A DNA stretch of 64,000 bases from positions 43,018 through 107,017 of the forward strand of contig NZ_QVMM01000012.1 in the NCBI RefSeq assembly GCF_010501065.1, given 5' to 3'. Shown in pieces: positions 26,836 to 35,023 of this stretch; the stretch's first letter is position 1; each line of letters begins with the position of its first letter. Under the pieces are notes generated by a model. That model did not search any database. It was not told the DNA's origin and saw nothing but the letters and a program-made list of their open reading frames with translations. This stretch comes from Dysgonomonas sp. 216 (lineage in GTDB: Bacteria; Bacteroidota; Bacteroidia; Bacteroidales; Dysgonomonadaceae). A program made the translations under genes and the position numbers.

Positions 26836-26843
26836 TATTTTTG
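26836..26843 (+). promoter_or_regulatory. -7 box (TATTTTTG) of the rhamnose operon
   Basis: TATTTTTG matches TAnnTTTG and lies 22 nt before the rhaB ATG. The nearest TTTG upstream has only a 14-nt spacer, so activation by a regulator bound upstream is likely needed (inference). Confidence 0.55.
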
Positions 26844-26865
26844 TAACATATAATAATATTTATTC

Positions 26866-28338
26866 ATGAAAACATTTAACTTCTTTGCCTTTGATATAGG
26901 CGCAACAAGCGGACGTTCAATCTTAGCCACACTTACCGACGGTAAACTCGAAATGGAAGAGATGACCCGTTTCCCGAATAAGATACAAAGGATACATAAC
27001 AAATATTACTGGAATATATTTTCGTTATTCGAAGCTTTAAAAGAAGGTCTGAAAGTAGTTGCGTCGAAAGGAGTTAAACTCGATGCTATCGGCATCGATA
27101 CATGGGGAGTCGATTTTGTTTATTTAGGAGAAGATGGCAGCATTTTAGGACTGCCCCGCTCATATCGCGACCCTTACACAAATGGCATCCCCGAAGAATA
27201 TTTCAGGATTATACCACGAAAAGAGGTTTATGAGCTTACTGGTATTCAAATAATGAATTTTAATAGTATATTTCAGCTTTTTGCAGCAAAAAAAGAAAAC
27301 TCTTCGGCTCTTAATGCGGCTAAAGATGTTTTGTTTATGCCTGATGCCCTTTCGTATTTACTTACAGGAAAAAAAGTATGTGAGTATACAATAGCTTCAA
27401 CTTCTCAGTTATTAAATCCGAGAACTAAAAATTTCGAACCTAAGTTGTTCGAAGCTATGGATATTAATCCATCAATAATGCAACCTATTGTCATGCCTGG
27501 CGAGGTAATCGGCTATACTACAGATAATATAAATAAGGATTGTGGATTGAATGGGGTTCCTGTGGTAGCCGTCGCCGGGCACGATACGGGTTCTGCCGTT
27601 GCTGCTGTTCCTGCTGAAAACGAAAATTTCGCTTACCTCAGTTCGGGAACATGGTCGCTGATGGGTATCGAAGTAAAAGATCCCATCATTAACGAAGACT
27701 CATTCCAGATGAACTTCACAAATGAAGGTGGAGTTGGCGGCACTACCCGATTCCTGAAAAACATTACAGGAATGTGGTTGCTCGAACAGTGCCGAAAAGA
27801 ATGGGAGACAACGGGTACAAATTACAGTTATCCTCAAATAGTGGAATTATCGGGGTCGGTTGAAGGATTTCAATCGCTGATCGATCCCGATGATCCTTCT
27901 TTCGCAAACCCCGAAAGCATGACTAAAGCTATTGTTGATTTTTGTGTTAAAACGAAACAAAAGGCGCCCGTTACTCATGCCGATTTTATTCGTTGCATTT
28001 TCGATAGTCTTGCCATGAAATATAAGGCTGTACTCGATTGCCTGCAAAAAGTAGCACCGTTTACTATCGAAAAATTACATGTTATTGGAGGTGGTTCGCA
28101 AAATGCATTACTCAACCAAATGACAGCCAATTCAATCGGAATTCCGGTTGTGGCAGGTCCGGCTGAGGCTACAGCCATAGGAAATGTGATGATGCAAGCC
28201 AAAGGTGTAGGCGCAGTTTCGTCTCTATCCGATATGAGAAAAGTGATCCGTAATTCAACAACACCTACAGTATTCGAGCCTAAAGATTCTGAGGTATGGA
28301 ATAAGCATTACCAGACTTTTATTCAAATATCCAAGTAG
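26866..28338 (+). CDS. rhaB: Rhamnulokinase
   Basis: The 490-residue protein is an FGGY-family sugar kinase that phosphorylates L-rhamnulose at C1. Its N-terminus FFAFDIGATSGRSILATL is the phosphate-1 motif with Ala-Thr-Ser-Gly-Arg typical of rhamnulokinases. IGIDTWGVDFVYL, VAGHDTGSAVAAVPA, YLSSGTWSLMGIE and HVIGGGSQNALLNQMTA follow in order. It is first in the operon rhaB-rhaA-rhaT-rhaD, which encodes a full route from uptake to dihydroxyacetone phosphate and lactaldehyde. A -7 box precedes it at 26836. Confidence 0.95.
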   Translation: MKTFNFFAFDIGATSGRSILATLTDGKLEMEEMTRFPNKIQRIHNKYYWNIFSLFEALKEGLKVVASKGVKLDAIGIDTWGVDFVYLGEDGSILGLPRSYRDPYTNGIPEEYFRIIPRKEVYELTGIQIMNFNSIFQLFAAKKENSSALNAAKDVLFMPDALSYLLTGKKVCEYTIASTSQLLNPRTKNFEPKLFEAMDINPSIMQPIVMPGEVIGYTTDNINKDCGLNGVPVVAVAGHDTGSAVAAVPAENENFAYLSSGTWSLMGIEVKDPIINEDSFQMNFTNEGGVGGTTRFLKNITGMWLLEQCRKEWETTGTNYSYPQIVELSGSVEGFQSLIDPDDPSFANPESMTKAIVDFCVKTKQKAPVTHADFIRCIFDSLAMKYKAVLDCLQKVAPFTIEKLHVIGGGSQNALLNQMTANSIGIPVVAGPAEATAIGNVMMQAKGVGAVSSLSDMRKVIRNSTTPTVFEPKDSEVWNKHYQTFIQISK

Positions 28339-28384
28339 CCAAAGAAACTATATCATTATAACAACTTTTTAAATAAATAAACCC

Positions 28385-29641
28385 ATGAAAAAAAATGAAT
28401 TAATACAAAAATCGTTCGAAATAGCAAAAGAGCGCTATGCTGCTGTTGGTGTTGATGTAGAAAAAGCAATGACACAATTGCAAAAAGTTGCTATTTCTAT
28501 TCACTGCTGGCAAGCCGACGATGTAGTTGGTTTCGAAAAACTGGAAAGTGTTGGCGGCGGAGGTATTCAAGCTACAGGTAACTATCCGGGAAGAGCACGT
28601 AACATTGACGAACTACGCAGTGATATCGAAAAAGTATTAACGCTTGTTGCAGGTAATCACCGTTTGAACCTGCATGAGATATATGGAGATTTTGGTGGAA
28701 AAGTTGTAGATCGCGACCAAGTTGAACCTGAGCACTTTAAAAGCTGGATGCAATGGGCTAAAGAAAAAGGGATGAAACTGGACTTTAACTCAACATCTTT
28801 CGGTCATCCTAAAAGTGGCAACCTTACTTTAGCAAACCCCGACAAATCGATCCGCGATTTCTGGATCGAGCACACTAAACGTTGTCGTGCAGTTTCTGAA
28901 GAAATGGGTAAATTCCAGAACGACCCATGTATTATGAATCTTTGGATACATGACGGATCGAAAGATCTGACTGTAAACCGCTATAAATACCGCCAGATAT
29001 TAGAACAATCGTTAGACGAAATATTCAAGACCGAATACAAAAACATGAAAGACTGTCTTGAATCTAAATTGTTCGGTATTGCCCTCGAAAGCTATACAGT
29101 AGGTTCACACGATTTCTACTTGGGATATGGTGCAAAAAAACAAAAAATAGTAACACTAGATACAGGACATTTCCACTTAACAGAAAGTGTTGCCGATAAA
29201 ATCTCAGCAATGCTTCTATTTACGCCCGAAATCATGCTTCATGTGAGCCGTCCTATCCGTTGGGACTCTGACCATGTGGTAATTTTGAATGACGATATTG
29301 CAGACTTAGCAAAAGAAATAGTTCGTGCCGAAGCACTAGAGCGCGTACACGTTGGGCTCGACTTCTTCGATGCTTCTATTAACCGCATTGGTGCTTACGT
29401 TATTGGTATACGCGCAACTCAAAAAGCATTTTTACAGGCAATGCTTGAGCCTATTGCCAAGCTACGCGAATACGAAAGCAATGAGCAATACTTCGAAAGA
29501 TTGGCTTTGCTTGAAGAGGCTAAAGGATTACCATGGAACGCTGTTTGGGATTATTTCTGTATGAAAAACGACATTGCTGTTGGTGAAGATTATATTACAG
29601 AAGTACAGCAATACGAAAAAGATGTAACATCAAAACGATAA
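28385..29641 (+). CDS. rhaA: L-rhamnose isomerase
   Basis: The 418-residue protein converts L-rhamnose to L-rhamnulose. Typical segments are ISIHCWQADDVVGFE, NLHEIYGDFGGK, LDFNSTSFGHPKSG, LWIHDGSKD and TLDTGHFHLTESVADKISA, with metal-binding Asp and His in the last. Length matches the E. coli enzyme (419). It lies 46 nt after rhaB, and a long imperfect RNA hairpin separates it from rhaT. Cytoplasmic, manganese-type metal expected from the family. Confidence 0.96.
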   Translation: MKKNELIQKSFEIAKERYAAVGVDVEKAMTQLQKVAISIHCWQADDVVGFEKLESVGGGGIQATGNYPGRARNIDELRSDIEKVLTLVAGNHRLNLHEIYGDFGGKVVDRDQVEPEHFKSWMQWAKEKGMKLDFNSTSFGHPKSGNLTLANPDKSIRDFWIEHTKRCRAVSEEMGKFQNDPCIMNLWIHDGSKDLTVNRYKYRQILEQSLDEIFKTEYKNMKDCLESKLFGIALESYTVGSHDFYLGYGAKKQKIVTLDTGHFHLTESVADKISAMLLFTPEIMLHVSRPIRWDSDHVVILNDDIADLAKEIVRAEALERVHVGLDFFDASINRIGAYVIGIRATQKAFLQAMLEPIAKLREYESNEQYFERLALLEEAKGLPWNAVWDYFCMKNDIAVGEDYITEVQQYEKDVTSKR

Positions 29642-29660
29642 TAAAATTATTACCCTTATA

Positions 29661-29708
29661 GCAATGGATTATGAGCGTAAGTTTTATACTTATGCCATAG
29701 TCCATAGC
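29661..29708 (+). other. Long imperfect hairpin between rhaA and rhaT
   Basis: Bases 29661-29673 pair with 29696-29708 (one mismatch and one G-U pair), and 29678-29682 pair with 29688-29692 around a 5-nt loop. There is no T-run after it, so it is not a standard terminator. It may mark an mRNA processing or stability site that sets the ratio of enzyme to transporter. Confidence 0.6.
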
Positions 29709-29733
29709 TTGTATTAATAACCAATCAAACACC

Positions 29734-30765
29734 ATGAATACAATTATAGGATTAATTATAATCGCCATAGGAAGTTTCGGACAATCAAGTTCGTATGTTC
29801 CTATAAATAAAGTGAAAAATTGGGCATGGGAATGCTTCTGGCTTACACAAGGTATATTTGCCTGGTTAGTTTTTCCATTCCTCGGAGCTCTGCTTGGAGT
29901 TCCTTCCGATAGCGGATTAATAGAGTTGTGGTCGTCGGGAGGCGCGCTTAAAGCTATAACATTTGGAGTATTGTGGGGTGTTGGAGGTTTAACCTTCGGG
30001 CTAAGTATGCGCTTTTTAGGTGTCGCTTTAGGACAAAGCATCGCATTAGGGACATGTGCCGCATTCGGGACAATATTTCCTGCACTTATCGCCGGCACCG
30101 ATTTGTTACACGGAGAGGGACTGATGCTTCTTATCGGAGTCTGTATAACATTGGCAGGTATTGCTATTATCGGCTATGCAGGTAGTTTACGTTCGAAAAA
30201 CATGAGCGAAGAAGAGCGTAAAGCTGCCGTAAAAGACTTTGCTCTAACAAAAGGACTATTGGTTGCATTGCTTGCGGGGGTTATGAGCGCATGTTTCGCC
30301 TTAGGACTTGATGCCGGGGTGCCAATTAAAGAAGCTGCCTTGATTGGGGGCGTAAAACCTTTATTTGCTGGACTTCCTGTTATTTTTCTGGTAACCCTTG
30401 GTGGATTTTTTACAAATGCAATATATTGCATTCAACAAAACATAAAGAATAGCACCGGAAAACAATATTTTGCGGTAGATAGTAGAACTTTGACAAATAA
30501 TTTATTATTTTGCGCTCTGGCAGGAATTTTGTGGTATTCACAATTTTTTGGCTTGGAGATGGGTAAGAGTTTTCTTACCGAGAGTCCTGTACTATTAGCC
30601 TTTTCGTGGAGTATCCTTATGTCGCTGAATGTCACTTTCAGTAATGTATGGGGAATTATACTGAAAGAGTGGAAAGGTGTAAGCAAATCAACTATTGCGG
30701 TACTGGTTGTCGGTTTAATTGTACTTATATCTTCAATCATTGTTGTATCAATGGCGCAATCATAA
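29734..30765 (+). CDS. rhaT: L-rhamnose:proton symporter
   Basis: The 343-residue protein has about ten transmembrane helices and belongs to the drug/metabolite transporter superfamily branch of RhaT. NTIIGLIIIAIGSFGQSSSY, CFWLTQGIFAWLVFPF and FGLSMRFLGVALGQSIALG are typical of RhaT. It carries L-rhamnose with protons across the inner membrane. It lies in the operon 92 nt after rhaA (a gap filled by the hairpin) and 32 nt before rhaD. The duplicated fold with two halves is visible from the helix pattern. Confidence 0.92.
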   Translation: MNTIIGLIIIAIGSFGQSSSYVPINKVKNWAWECFWLTQGIFAWLVFPFLGALLGVPSDSGLIELWSSGGALKAITFGVLWGVGGLTFGLSMRFLGVALGQSIALGTCAAFGTIFPALIAGTDLLHGEGLMLLIGVCITLAGIAIIGYAGSLRSKNMSEEERKAAVKDFALTKGLLVALLAGVMSACFALGLDAGVPIKEAALIGGVKPLFAGLPVIFLVTLGGFFTNAIYCIQQNIKNSTGKQYFAVDSRTLTNNLLFCALAGILWYSQFFGLEMGKSFLTESPVLLAFSWSILMSLNVTFSNVWGIILKEWKGVSKSTIAVLVVGLIVLISSIIVVSMAQS

Positions 30766-30797
30766 TTAAACAAAATATTCACTAATAAAAAAATTAC

Positions 30798-31607
30798 ATG
30801 AAATCTATTTTGGACAATCGTCCCGAGCTAGCTAAACAGGTAGGCGATGTTGCAGAGGTAGCAGGATACCTTTGGCAAAAGGGCTGGGCCGAACGCAATG
30901 GAGGCAATATAACAATAAACATAACCGATGTTGTTGACGATGAAATAAAAAGTTTAAAACCGATAAGCGATAAAATAGCTATTGGCCGAACTTTACCAAA
31001 CCTTAAAGGATGCTATTTTTTCTGTAAAGGCACAAACAGGCGTATGCGCGATTTAGCACGCTGGCCAATGGATAACGGTTCGGTGATACGTATTCTTGAC
31101 GACTGTGCGCATTACGAAATTATTGCAGACAATCCGGTAAAACCAACATCGGAATTAGTGTCGCATCTATCAATACACGATTATTTGATAGGCAAAGGAT
31201 CGTCTTACAAAGCTGTATTCCATTCGCATCCTATCGATCTTATTGCAATGACTCATAACCCTGCGTTCTTAGAGAAGGATAAGCTTACTTTTCTTCTTTG
31301 GAGTATGATCCCCGAAACCCGGGCTTTTTGCCCCAGAGGATTGGGCATTATCCCTTACGAAATGCCAAGTTCTTTTGCTTTGGCAGATGCGACAATTAAA
31401 GAGCTTGAAGAGTATGATGTTGTTATGTGGGAAAAACATGGCGTTGTAGCTACAGGTGAAGATATTATGGAAGCATTTGATATGGTTGACACACTTTCTA
31501 AATCGGCTCAAATATATCTTACAGCCAAATCTATGGGCTTCGAACCAACAGGCACAACTCTGGAACAAATGAATGAATTGAGAGACGCGTTCAACCTACC
31601 TAAGTAA
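30798..31607 (+). CDS. rhaD: Rhamnulose-1-phosphate aldolase
   Basis: The 269-residue class II aldolase cleaves L-rhamnulose 1-phosphate to dihydroxyacetone phosphate and L-lactaldehyde. Zinc ligands are visible as the two His in FHSHPIDLIAMTH and a third in MWEKHGVVATGED, with the conserved WAERNGGNITIN near the N-terminus and TSELVSHLSIH carrying the catalytic Glu. Length is close to E. coli RhaD (274). It ends the operon at a strong terminator. A lactaldehyde reductase gene is not adjacent. Confidence 0.95.
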   Translation: MKSILDNRPELAKQVGDVAEVAGYLWQKGWAERNGGNITINITDVVDDEIKSLKPISDKIAIGRTLPNLKGCYFFCKGTNRRMRDLARWPMDNGSVIRILDDCAHYEIIADNPVKPTSELVSHLSIHDYLIGKGSSYKAVFHSHPIDLIAMTHNPAFLEKDKLTFLLWSMIPETRAFCPRGLGIIPYEMPSSFALADATIKELEEYDVVMWEKHGVVATGEDIMEAFDMVDTLSKSAQIYLTAKSMGFEPTGTTLEQMNELRDAFNLPK

Positions 31608-31636
31608 TCAGAAAAATTATAAAATTAATTCTATAG

Positions 31637-31669
31637 AAAAAGCCTGCTTTTTTACGAGCAGGCTTTTTT
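31637..31669. terminator. Bidirectional terminator after rhaD, repeat family copy B
   Basis: GCCTGCT (31642-31648) pairs with AGCAGGC (31657-31663) and is flanked by A and T runs. The 8-nt loop and both arms are the exact reverse complement of the terminator at 20506-20538. It separates the convergent rhaD and the secreted-protein cluster. Confidence 0.85.
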
Positions 31670-31693
31670 ATCTGTTAACAGAAATGTATTTTA

Positions 31694-32968
31694 TCAGTTC
31701 TTTGGTACAATTTTATAGATTTCCCAACTATCGACATAAATATATTTTGTAGTACTTCCATTTCCATTATTAAACGAGCATTGTCCTTTAGATACATCTT
31801 CGCCGGTTATAAAAGAATGATCGAGTGCATACCACTGATTACTTGTGGTTGCGAAAACGAAGTTACGATCGGTTCCGTCTCCATCAACTCCGGTAGCAGA
31901 CATACAGAAAGTACCCATCGATTTTACTTTTGCAACTACACGGTAAATAGTATTTGGCTCCCATTCGATATCCGAAACGCCTATCGATCCACTATTTGTT
32001 GTAGATTCGTCTCCCACTTTTACACAAGTAATACCACAATAAGGAACTCCGGGTTCGGAGACCACAGAAACAAGCCGACAAGTACCCGTTACCGAAAAGT
32101 TTGAGAGGCTCAACATATGTGGGTCGGAAACTAAATTTCCTTCCGGAAAGGTTGGTTCAAAACAATTGCCTGCATTTATACTTACAGCCGAAATTTGCTT
32201 TTCCGTATCTCCACTCTTGAAAACGATATTACCGCTAATATCTGTCGATCCATCATAGGTTATTTTTACATCAATATCTTTCGCTGTAGCTGCAATAGAT
32301 GCAGGTTCGGCAGTTAGTCCCGACGGTAAAGTAATCGAAATATTCTGAGAAAGTTGAACACCCGAAACCTTAATAACCTGCTCACGGCTATTCTCGTCAA
32401 AAGCCAGACTTGTTGTTGATACTTTTATATCAATATCCTCATATATTTCCCAATTATCGATATAACCTATTGTCCCGGCCTTTTGATAATTATTAAACCA
32501 ACAATTTCCACTTGTTGCCGAATTTCCGGTAGTGAAACGCTTCTCAAATACAATCCATTCATTGTTTGTATTTGCTATTTCAAAGTCGGTCGAAGCATTT
32601 CCATTATTTATATAGGTATTTCCTGTTCCTATTTGAAAAGTCCCGTTGGTTTTCACCATCGCCTTTATAACATACTTGGTGTTTGGCTGCCAGTCTACAT
32701 TAAAAGAGAAAGAGCCGGTTGCAACATTCGATATTTTACCACTCGATGTACCACAGTAAATTTCACTTTTGAGCATTGTAATAGACACAGATCCCCAACT
32801 TTCTGAAAACTTACTAACTGCTGTTATTTCCGGGTCCGGAACAAGATTTCCTGTCGGAAACATTGGGGTAAAACAGTCATCTGTAACTGCATTCGCGTTC
32901 GGAATTGCTGCCAATAAATTAAATGCAGTAAACAATGATGAGGCCAATATATATAATTTTTTCTTCAT
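31694..32968 (-). CDS. Secreted protein with two carbohydrate-binding-like domains
   Basis: The 424-residue protein has a signal peptide (MKKKLYILASSLFTAFNLLA, likely cleaved near ANA). Two copies of a similar domain lie at about 30-175 and about 268-424. Each starts CF.P.FP.GNLV.DP and ends YIDNWEIYE or YVDSWEIYK, with GNCWFNN or GQCSFNN before that. The pattern is like CBM4/9-type or galactose-binding-like jelly rolls. A middle domain (about 180-262, TSLAFDENSREQVIKVSG) resembles an immunoglobulin-like BACON-type fold. No catalytic domain or type IX sorting tail is seen. It is the last gene of a three-gene unit and lies 24 nt after the HExxH gene. Likely exported and glycan-binding; ligand unknown. 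Confidence 0.65.
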   Translation of the reverse strand: MKKKLYILASSLFTAFNLLAAIPNANAVTDDCFTPMFPTGNLVPDPEITAVSKFSESWGSVSITMLKSEIYCGTSSGKISNVATGSFSFNVDWQPNTKYVIKAMVKTNGTFQIGTGNTYINNGNASTDFEIANTNNEWIVFEKRFTTGNSATSGNCWFNNYQKAGTIGYIDNWEIYEDIDIKVSTTSLAFDENSREQVIKVSGVQLSQNISITLPSGLTAEPASIAATAKDIDVKITYDGSTDISGNIVFKSGDTEKQISAVSINAGNCFEPTFPEGNLVSDPHMLSLSNFSVTGTCRLVSVVSEPGVPYCGITCVKVGDESTTNSGSIGVSDIEWEPNTIYRVVAKVKSMGTFCMSATGVDGDGTDRNFVFATTSNQWYALDHSFITGEDVSKGQCSFNNGNGSTTKYIYVDSWEIYKIVPKN

Positions 32969-32992
32969 TTTATTTTTTGTTATAGGGTTTCA

Positions 32993-34345
32993 CTATTCTA
33001 TTCTCCAACCACAATCCTGCTGCATAGCCCATACTAATTTGGCCATAATGCGGAGGTATTTCTCATTAGAGAATCCACCCGGATCACTTCCAACTTCTTC
33101 ACGTTGATTACACCCGAAAGGCCAATAATGATATCCTCCGGCACTAAGCTTAGTATAGTAGCCATTGGTCAATTCATTTACAAGCGCATTTGCTACCGGC
33201 AGGTTAAAACCCGAATCCTGATACTCTATCCATTTCCAATGAGTTCCCGATCCAAAATAGTGAGCCATTTCGTGCATAGCTGTACCAACAAACAGATAGC
33301 GTTCGTTCGCTCCAAATTTCAACTGCCCCCGATAGCTAGCTTCAGCTGTAGGAACTCCCTCATGATGATCGACACGAATATTGGCTGTATAACCCGTATA
33401 TTTGTTGAAATAATAACAAGCGCTATCCATTGCCTGCTTCAACATCTTAAACTTAGCCTCTCCCATATATTCAGGTGTTGCCCCTCCTGCAAAATGATAA
33501 GTAATATTTCCCATAACAGGAATTACCCTGAATTCTTTACCATAAGTAGTCCCCGATGCATTAGTTGCATAAGCTCGAACAAAATAATCGTTATCGATAT
33601 TCAGATCTTCAATTGTGAAATTATACTGCCCCAAAGCGGTATTATCCATAACTTTTTTAGAATCATTTATAGTTGCACCGCTTTTTGTTGACCAACAGAA
33701 GCCATGTTCTGTAATTTCACTTGTTCCAGCATTTACCAGATTGCCTACGCAATAAGCCGATTTACTTGTACGGTTATATACAGCCGATATCGTTTGAATA
33801 ATAGGCATTCCGCTTTTAGTTGTAAAACTAAGCTCATTTCCGTACGAAACACCTCTTGCATTTTTTATAAATGCTCTGGCATAATATGTTGTATTATTTT
33901 CTAATCCTGTAAGTTTTATGTCAGTCAAATCCATATCGGGAGTCACTTTTACTACACTACGGTTTATTGTAGGTAGTTTACGATTGTTCCAGCAAATCCC
34001 CATTTCGGCAACCGACGATCCGCCTGTGGATAAGACTTCGAGTCCCATTATTATGTTATTAAAAGATATTTGAGTTACTCCTAATGTTTTAATGGAAGCC
34101 AGATTGTTTAAATTTCCGTCACTAAAATTAATACTGTCAATTTCGGAGAGTGTAACATTGGTTAAACTTTCGTCCGATTGATAAATATCAAGCTTAGTTT
34201 GTTCATTACTAACTTTTATACTATCAATTTGTTCGGTCGAGAACTTTAGAACCGACAAATCGTTTTTATACAGGTTCAATGTTTTTTGCGCAGAAACACT
34301 TATTGCAAAAAATATAGCGACTATTATTAATAACTGTTTTTTCAT
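32993..34345 (-). CDS. Secreted HExxH protein with fibronectin type III-like domains (putative zinc peptidase)
   Basis: The 450-residue protein has a signal peptide (MKKQLLIIVAIFFAISVSAQ). Residues of about 20-75 form a small module, followed by two fibronectin III-like repeats ending in YARAFIKNARGVSYGNELSF and FVRAYATNASGTTYGKEFRV. The C-terminal domain of about 170 residues has H358-E-M-A-H362, then Gly365 and His369. Metzincins have HExxHxxGxxH; here the last His is one residue later, so this may be a divergent zincin. It lacks a sorting tail. Its start overlaps the stop of the upstream small gene by 4 nt, which suggests coupled translation. Catalysis is inferred only. Confidence 0.65.
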   Translation of the reverse strand: MKKQLLIIVAIFFAISVSAQKTLNLYKNDLSVLKFSTEQIDSIKVSNEQTKLDIYQSDESLTNVTLSEIDSINFSDGNLNNLASIKTLGVTQISFNNIIMGLEVLSTGGSSVAEMGICWNNRKLPTINRSVVKVTPDMDLTDIKLTGLENNTTYYARAFIKNARGVSYGNELSFTTKSGMPIIQTISAVYNRTSKSAYCVGNLVNAGTSEITEHGFCWSTKSGATINDSKKVMDNTALGQYNFTIEDLNIDNDYFVRAYATNASGTTYGKEFRVIPVMGNITYHFAGGATPEYMGEAKFKMLKQAMDSACYYFNKYTGYTANIRVDHHEGVPTAEASYRGQLKFGANERYLFVGTAMHEMAHYFGSGTHWKWIEYQDSGFNLPVANALVNELTNGYYTKLSAGGYHYWPFGCNQREEVGSDPGGFSNEKYLRIMAKLVWAMQQDCGWRIE

Positions 34346-34827
34346 TGTTTTGTGAATTTTACAACTTCGTTATTCGTCTTCAATATATATAAACCTTGTG
34401 CCAATGCCGAAACATCAATGGCCTGTGTCGAATAACTTAACTGTACAGTTAATACTAAACTTCCTGCAATAGAATATATAGACACCGTGTTGCTACCCTC
34501 CGGTAAATTTGTTAACGCAATACGGTCGGTTGCAGGGTTTGGAAAAACAGAGAGCAATGTTTTATTAACAGTTACATCTTCAATACTATTAAGAGACTGA
34601 GGGAAAGTAATATTCCTGACAGTTTGCATCCCGAAATTCTCAGAAACACTTCCATCATTATACGAAAAAATTAAATCGTCACCCGAAAATGTAATTTTAT
34701 CCAACAACGAAAGCTCAATCTTTTTCTCTGTATTGTCCCAGCTTGTTATCTTCAAAGAATTTTGCCCTTGAATAAACAACGAACTGCCCAAAAGAGAAAT
34801 AAAAGCCAAGTAAAGTTTTAATCTCAT
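34342..34827 (-). CDS. Small secreted protein with a type IX secretion C-terminal sorting domain
   Basis: The 161-residue protein has a signal peptide (MRLKLYLAFISLLGSSLFIQ) and a short N-terminal module (about 20-75, LLDKITFSGDDLIFSYNDGS), similar in pattern to the one at the start of the next gene. It ends in a type A sorting domain (about 88-161: LLSVFPNPATDRIALTN, IYSIAGSLVLTV, LAQGLYILKT). That domain directs export by PorSS/T9SS and is cut off on the surface. A protein that is almost only a module plus a sorting tail is unusual. First gene of the cluster; a TACTTTTG box lies at 34878-34871. Confidence 0.8.
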   Translation of the reverse strand: MRLKLYLAFISLLGSSLFIQGQNSLKITSWDNTEKKIELSLLDKITFSGDDLIFSYNDGSVSENFGMQTVRNITFPQSLNSIEDVTVNKTLLSVFPNPATDRIALTNLPEGSNTVSIYSIAGSLVLTVQLSYSTQAIDVSALAQGLYILKTNNEVVKFTKQ

Positions 34828-34870
34828 ATTTTTCAGATATTAATTTGGTTAGTAAACCTGTTTACTTAAA

Positions 34871-34878
34871 CAAAAGTA
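34871..34878 (-). promoter_or_regulatory. -7 box (TACTTTTG) of the three-gene secreted-protein cluster
   Basis: The minus strand reads TACTTTTG, 44 nt before the ATG of the small sorted protein. No -33 element at the right spacing. Confidence 0.45.
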
Positions 34879-34963
34879 AATGAAAGGTAAAACATACACT
34901 TCCATTATTATTTCAAATAAGTCGCATTTTAGTTCACACTTACTTTTTTTAAGTGTTGTATAA

Positions 34964-34995
34964 CAAAAAAAGGTTATGCTTATTCAGCATAACCT
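34964..34995 (-). terminator. Terminator after asd
   Basis: AGGTTATGCT (34971-34980) pairs perfectly with AGCATAACCT (34986-34995) around a 5-nt loop. On the minus strand the stem is followed by a run of seven T. It lies 28 nt past the asd stop. Confidence 0.88.
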
Positions 34996-35023
34996 TCTGT
35001 TATATTATTCGAATATAGTAAAC

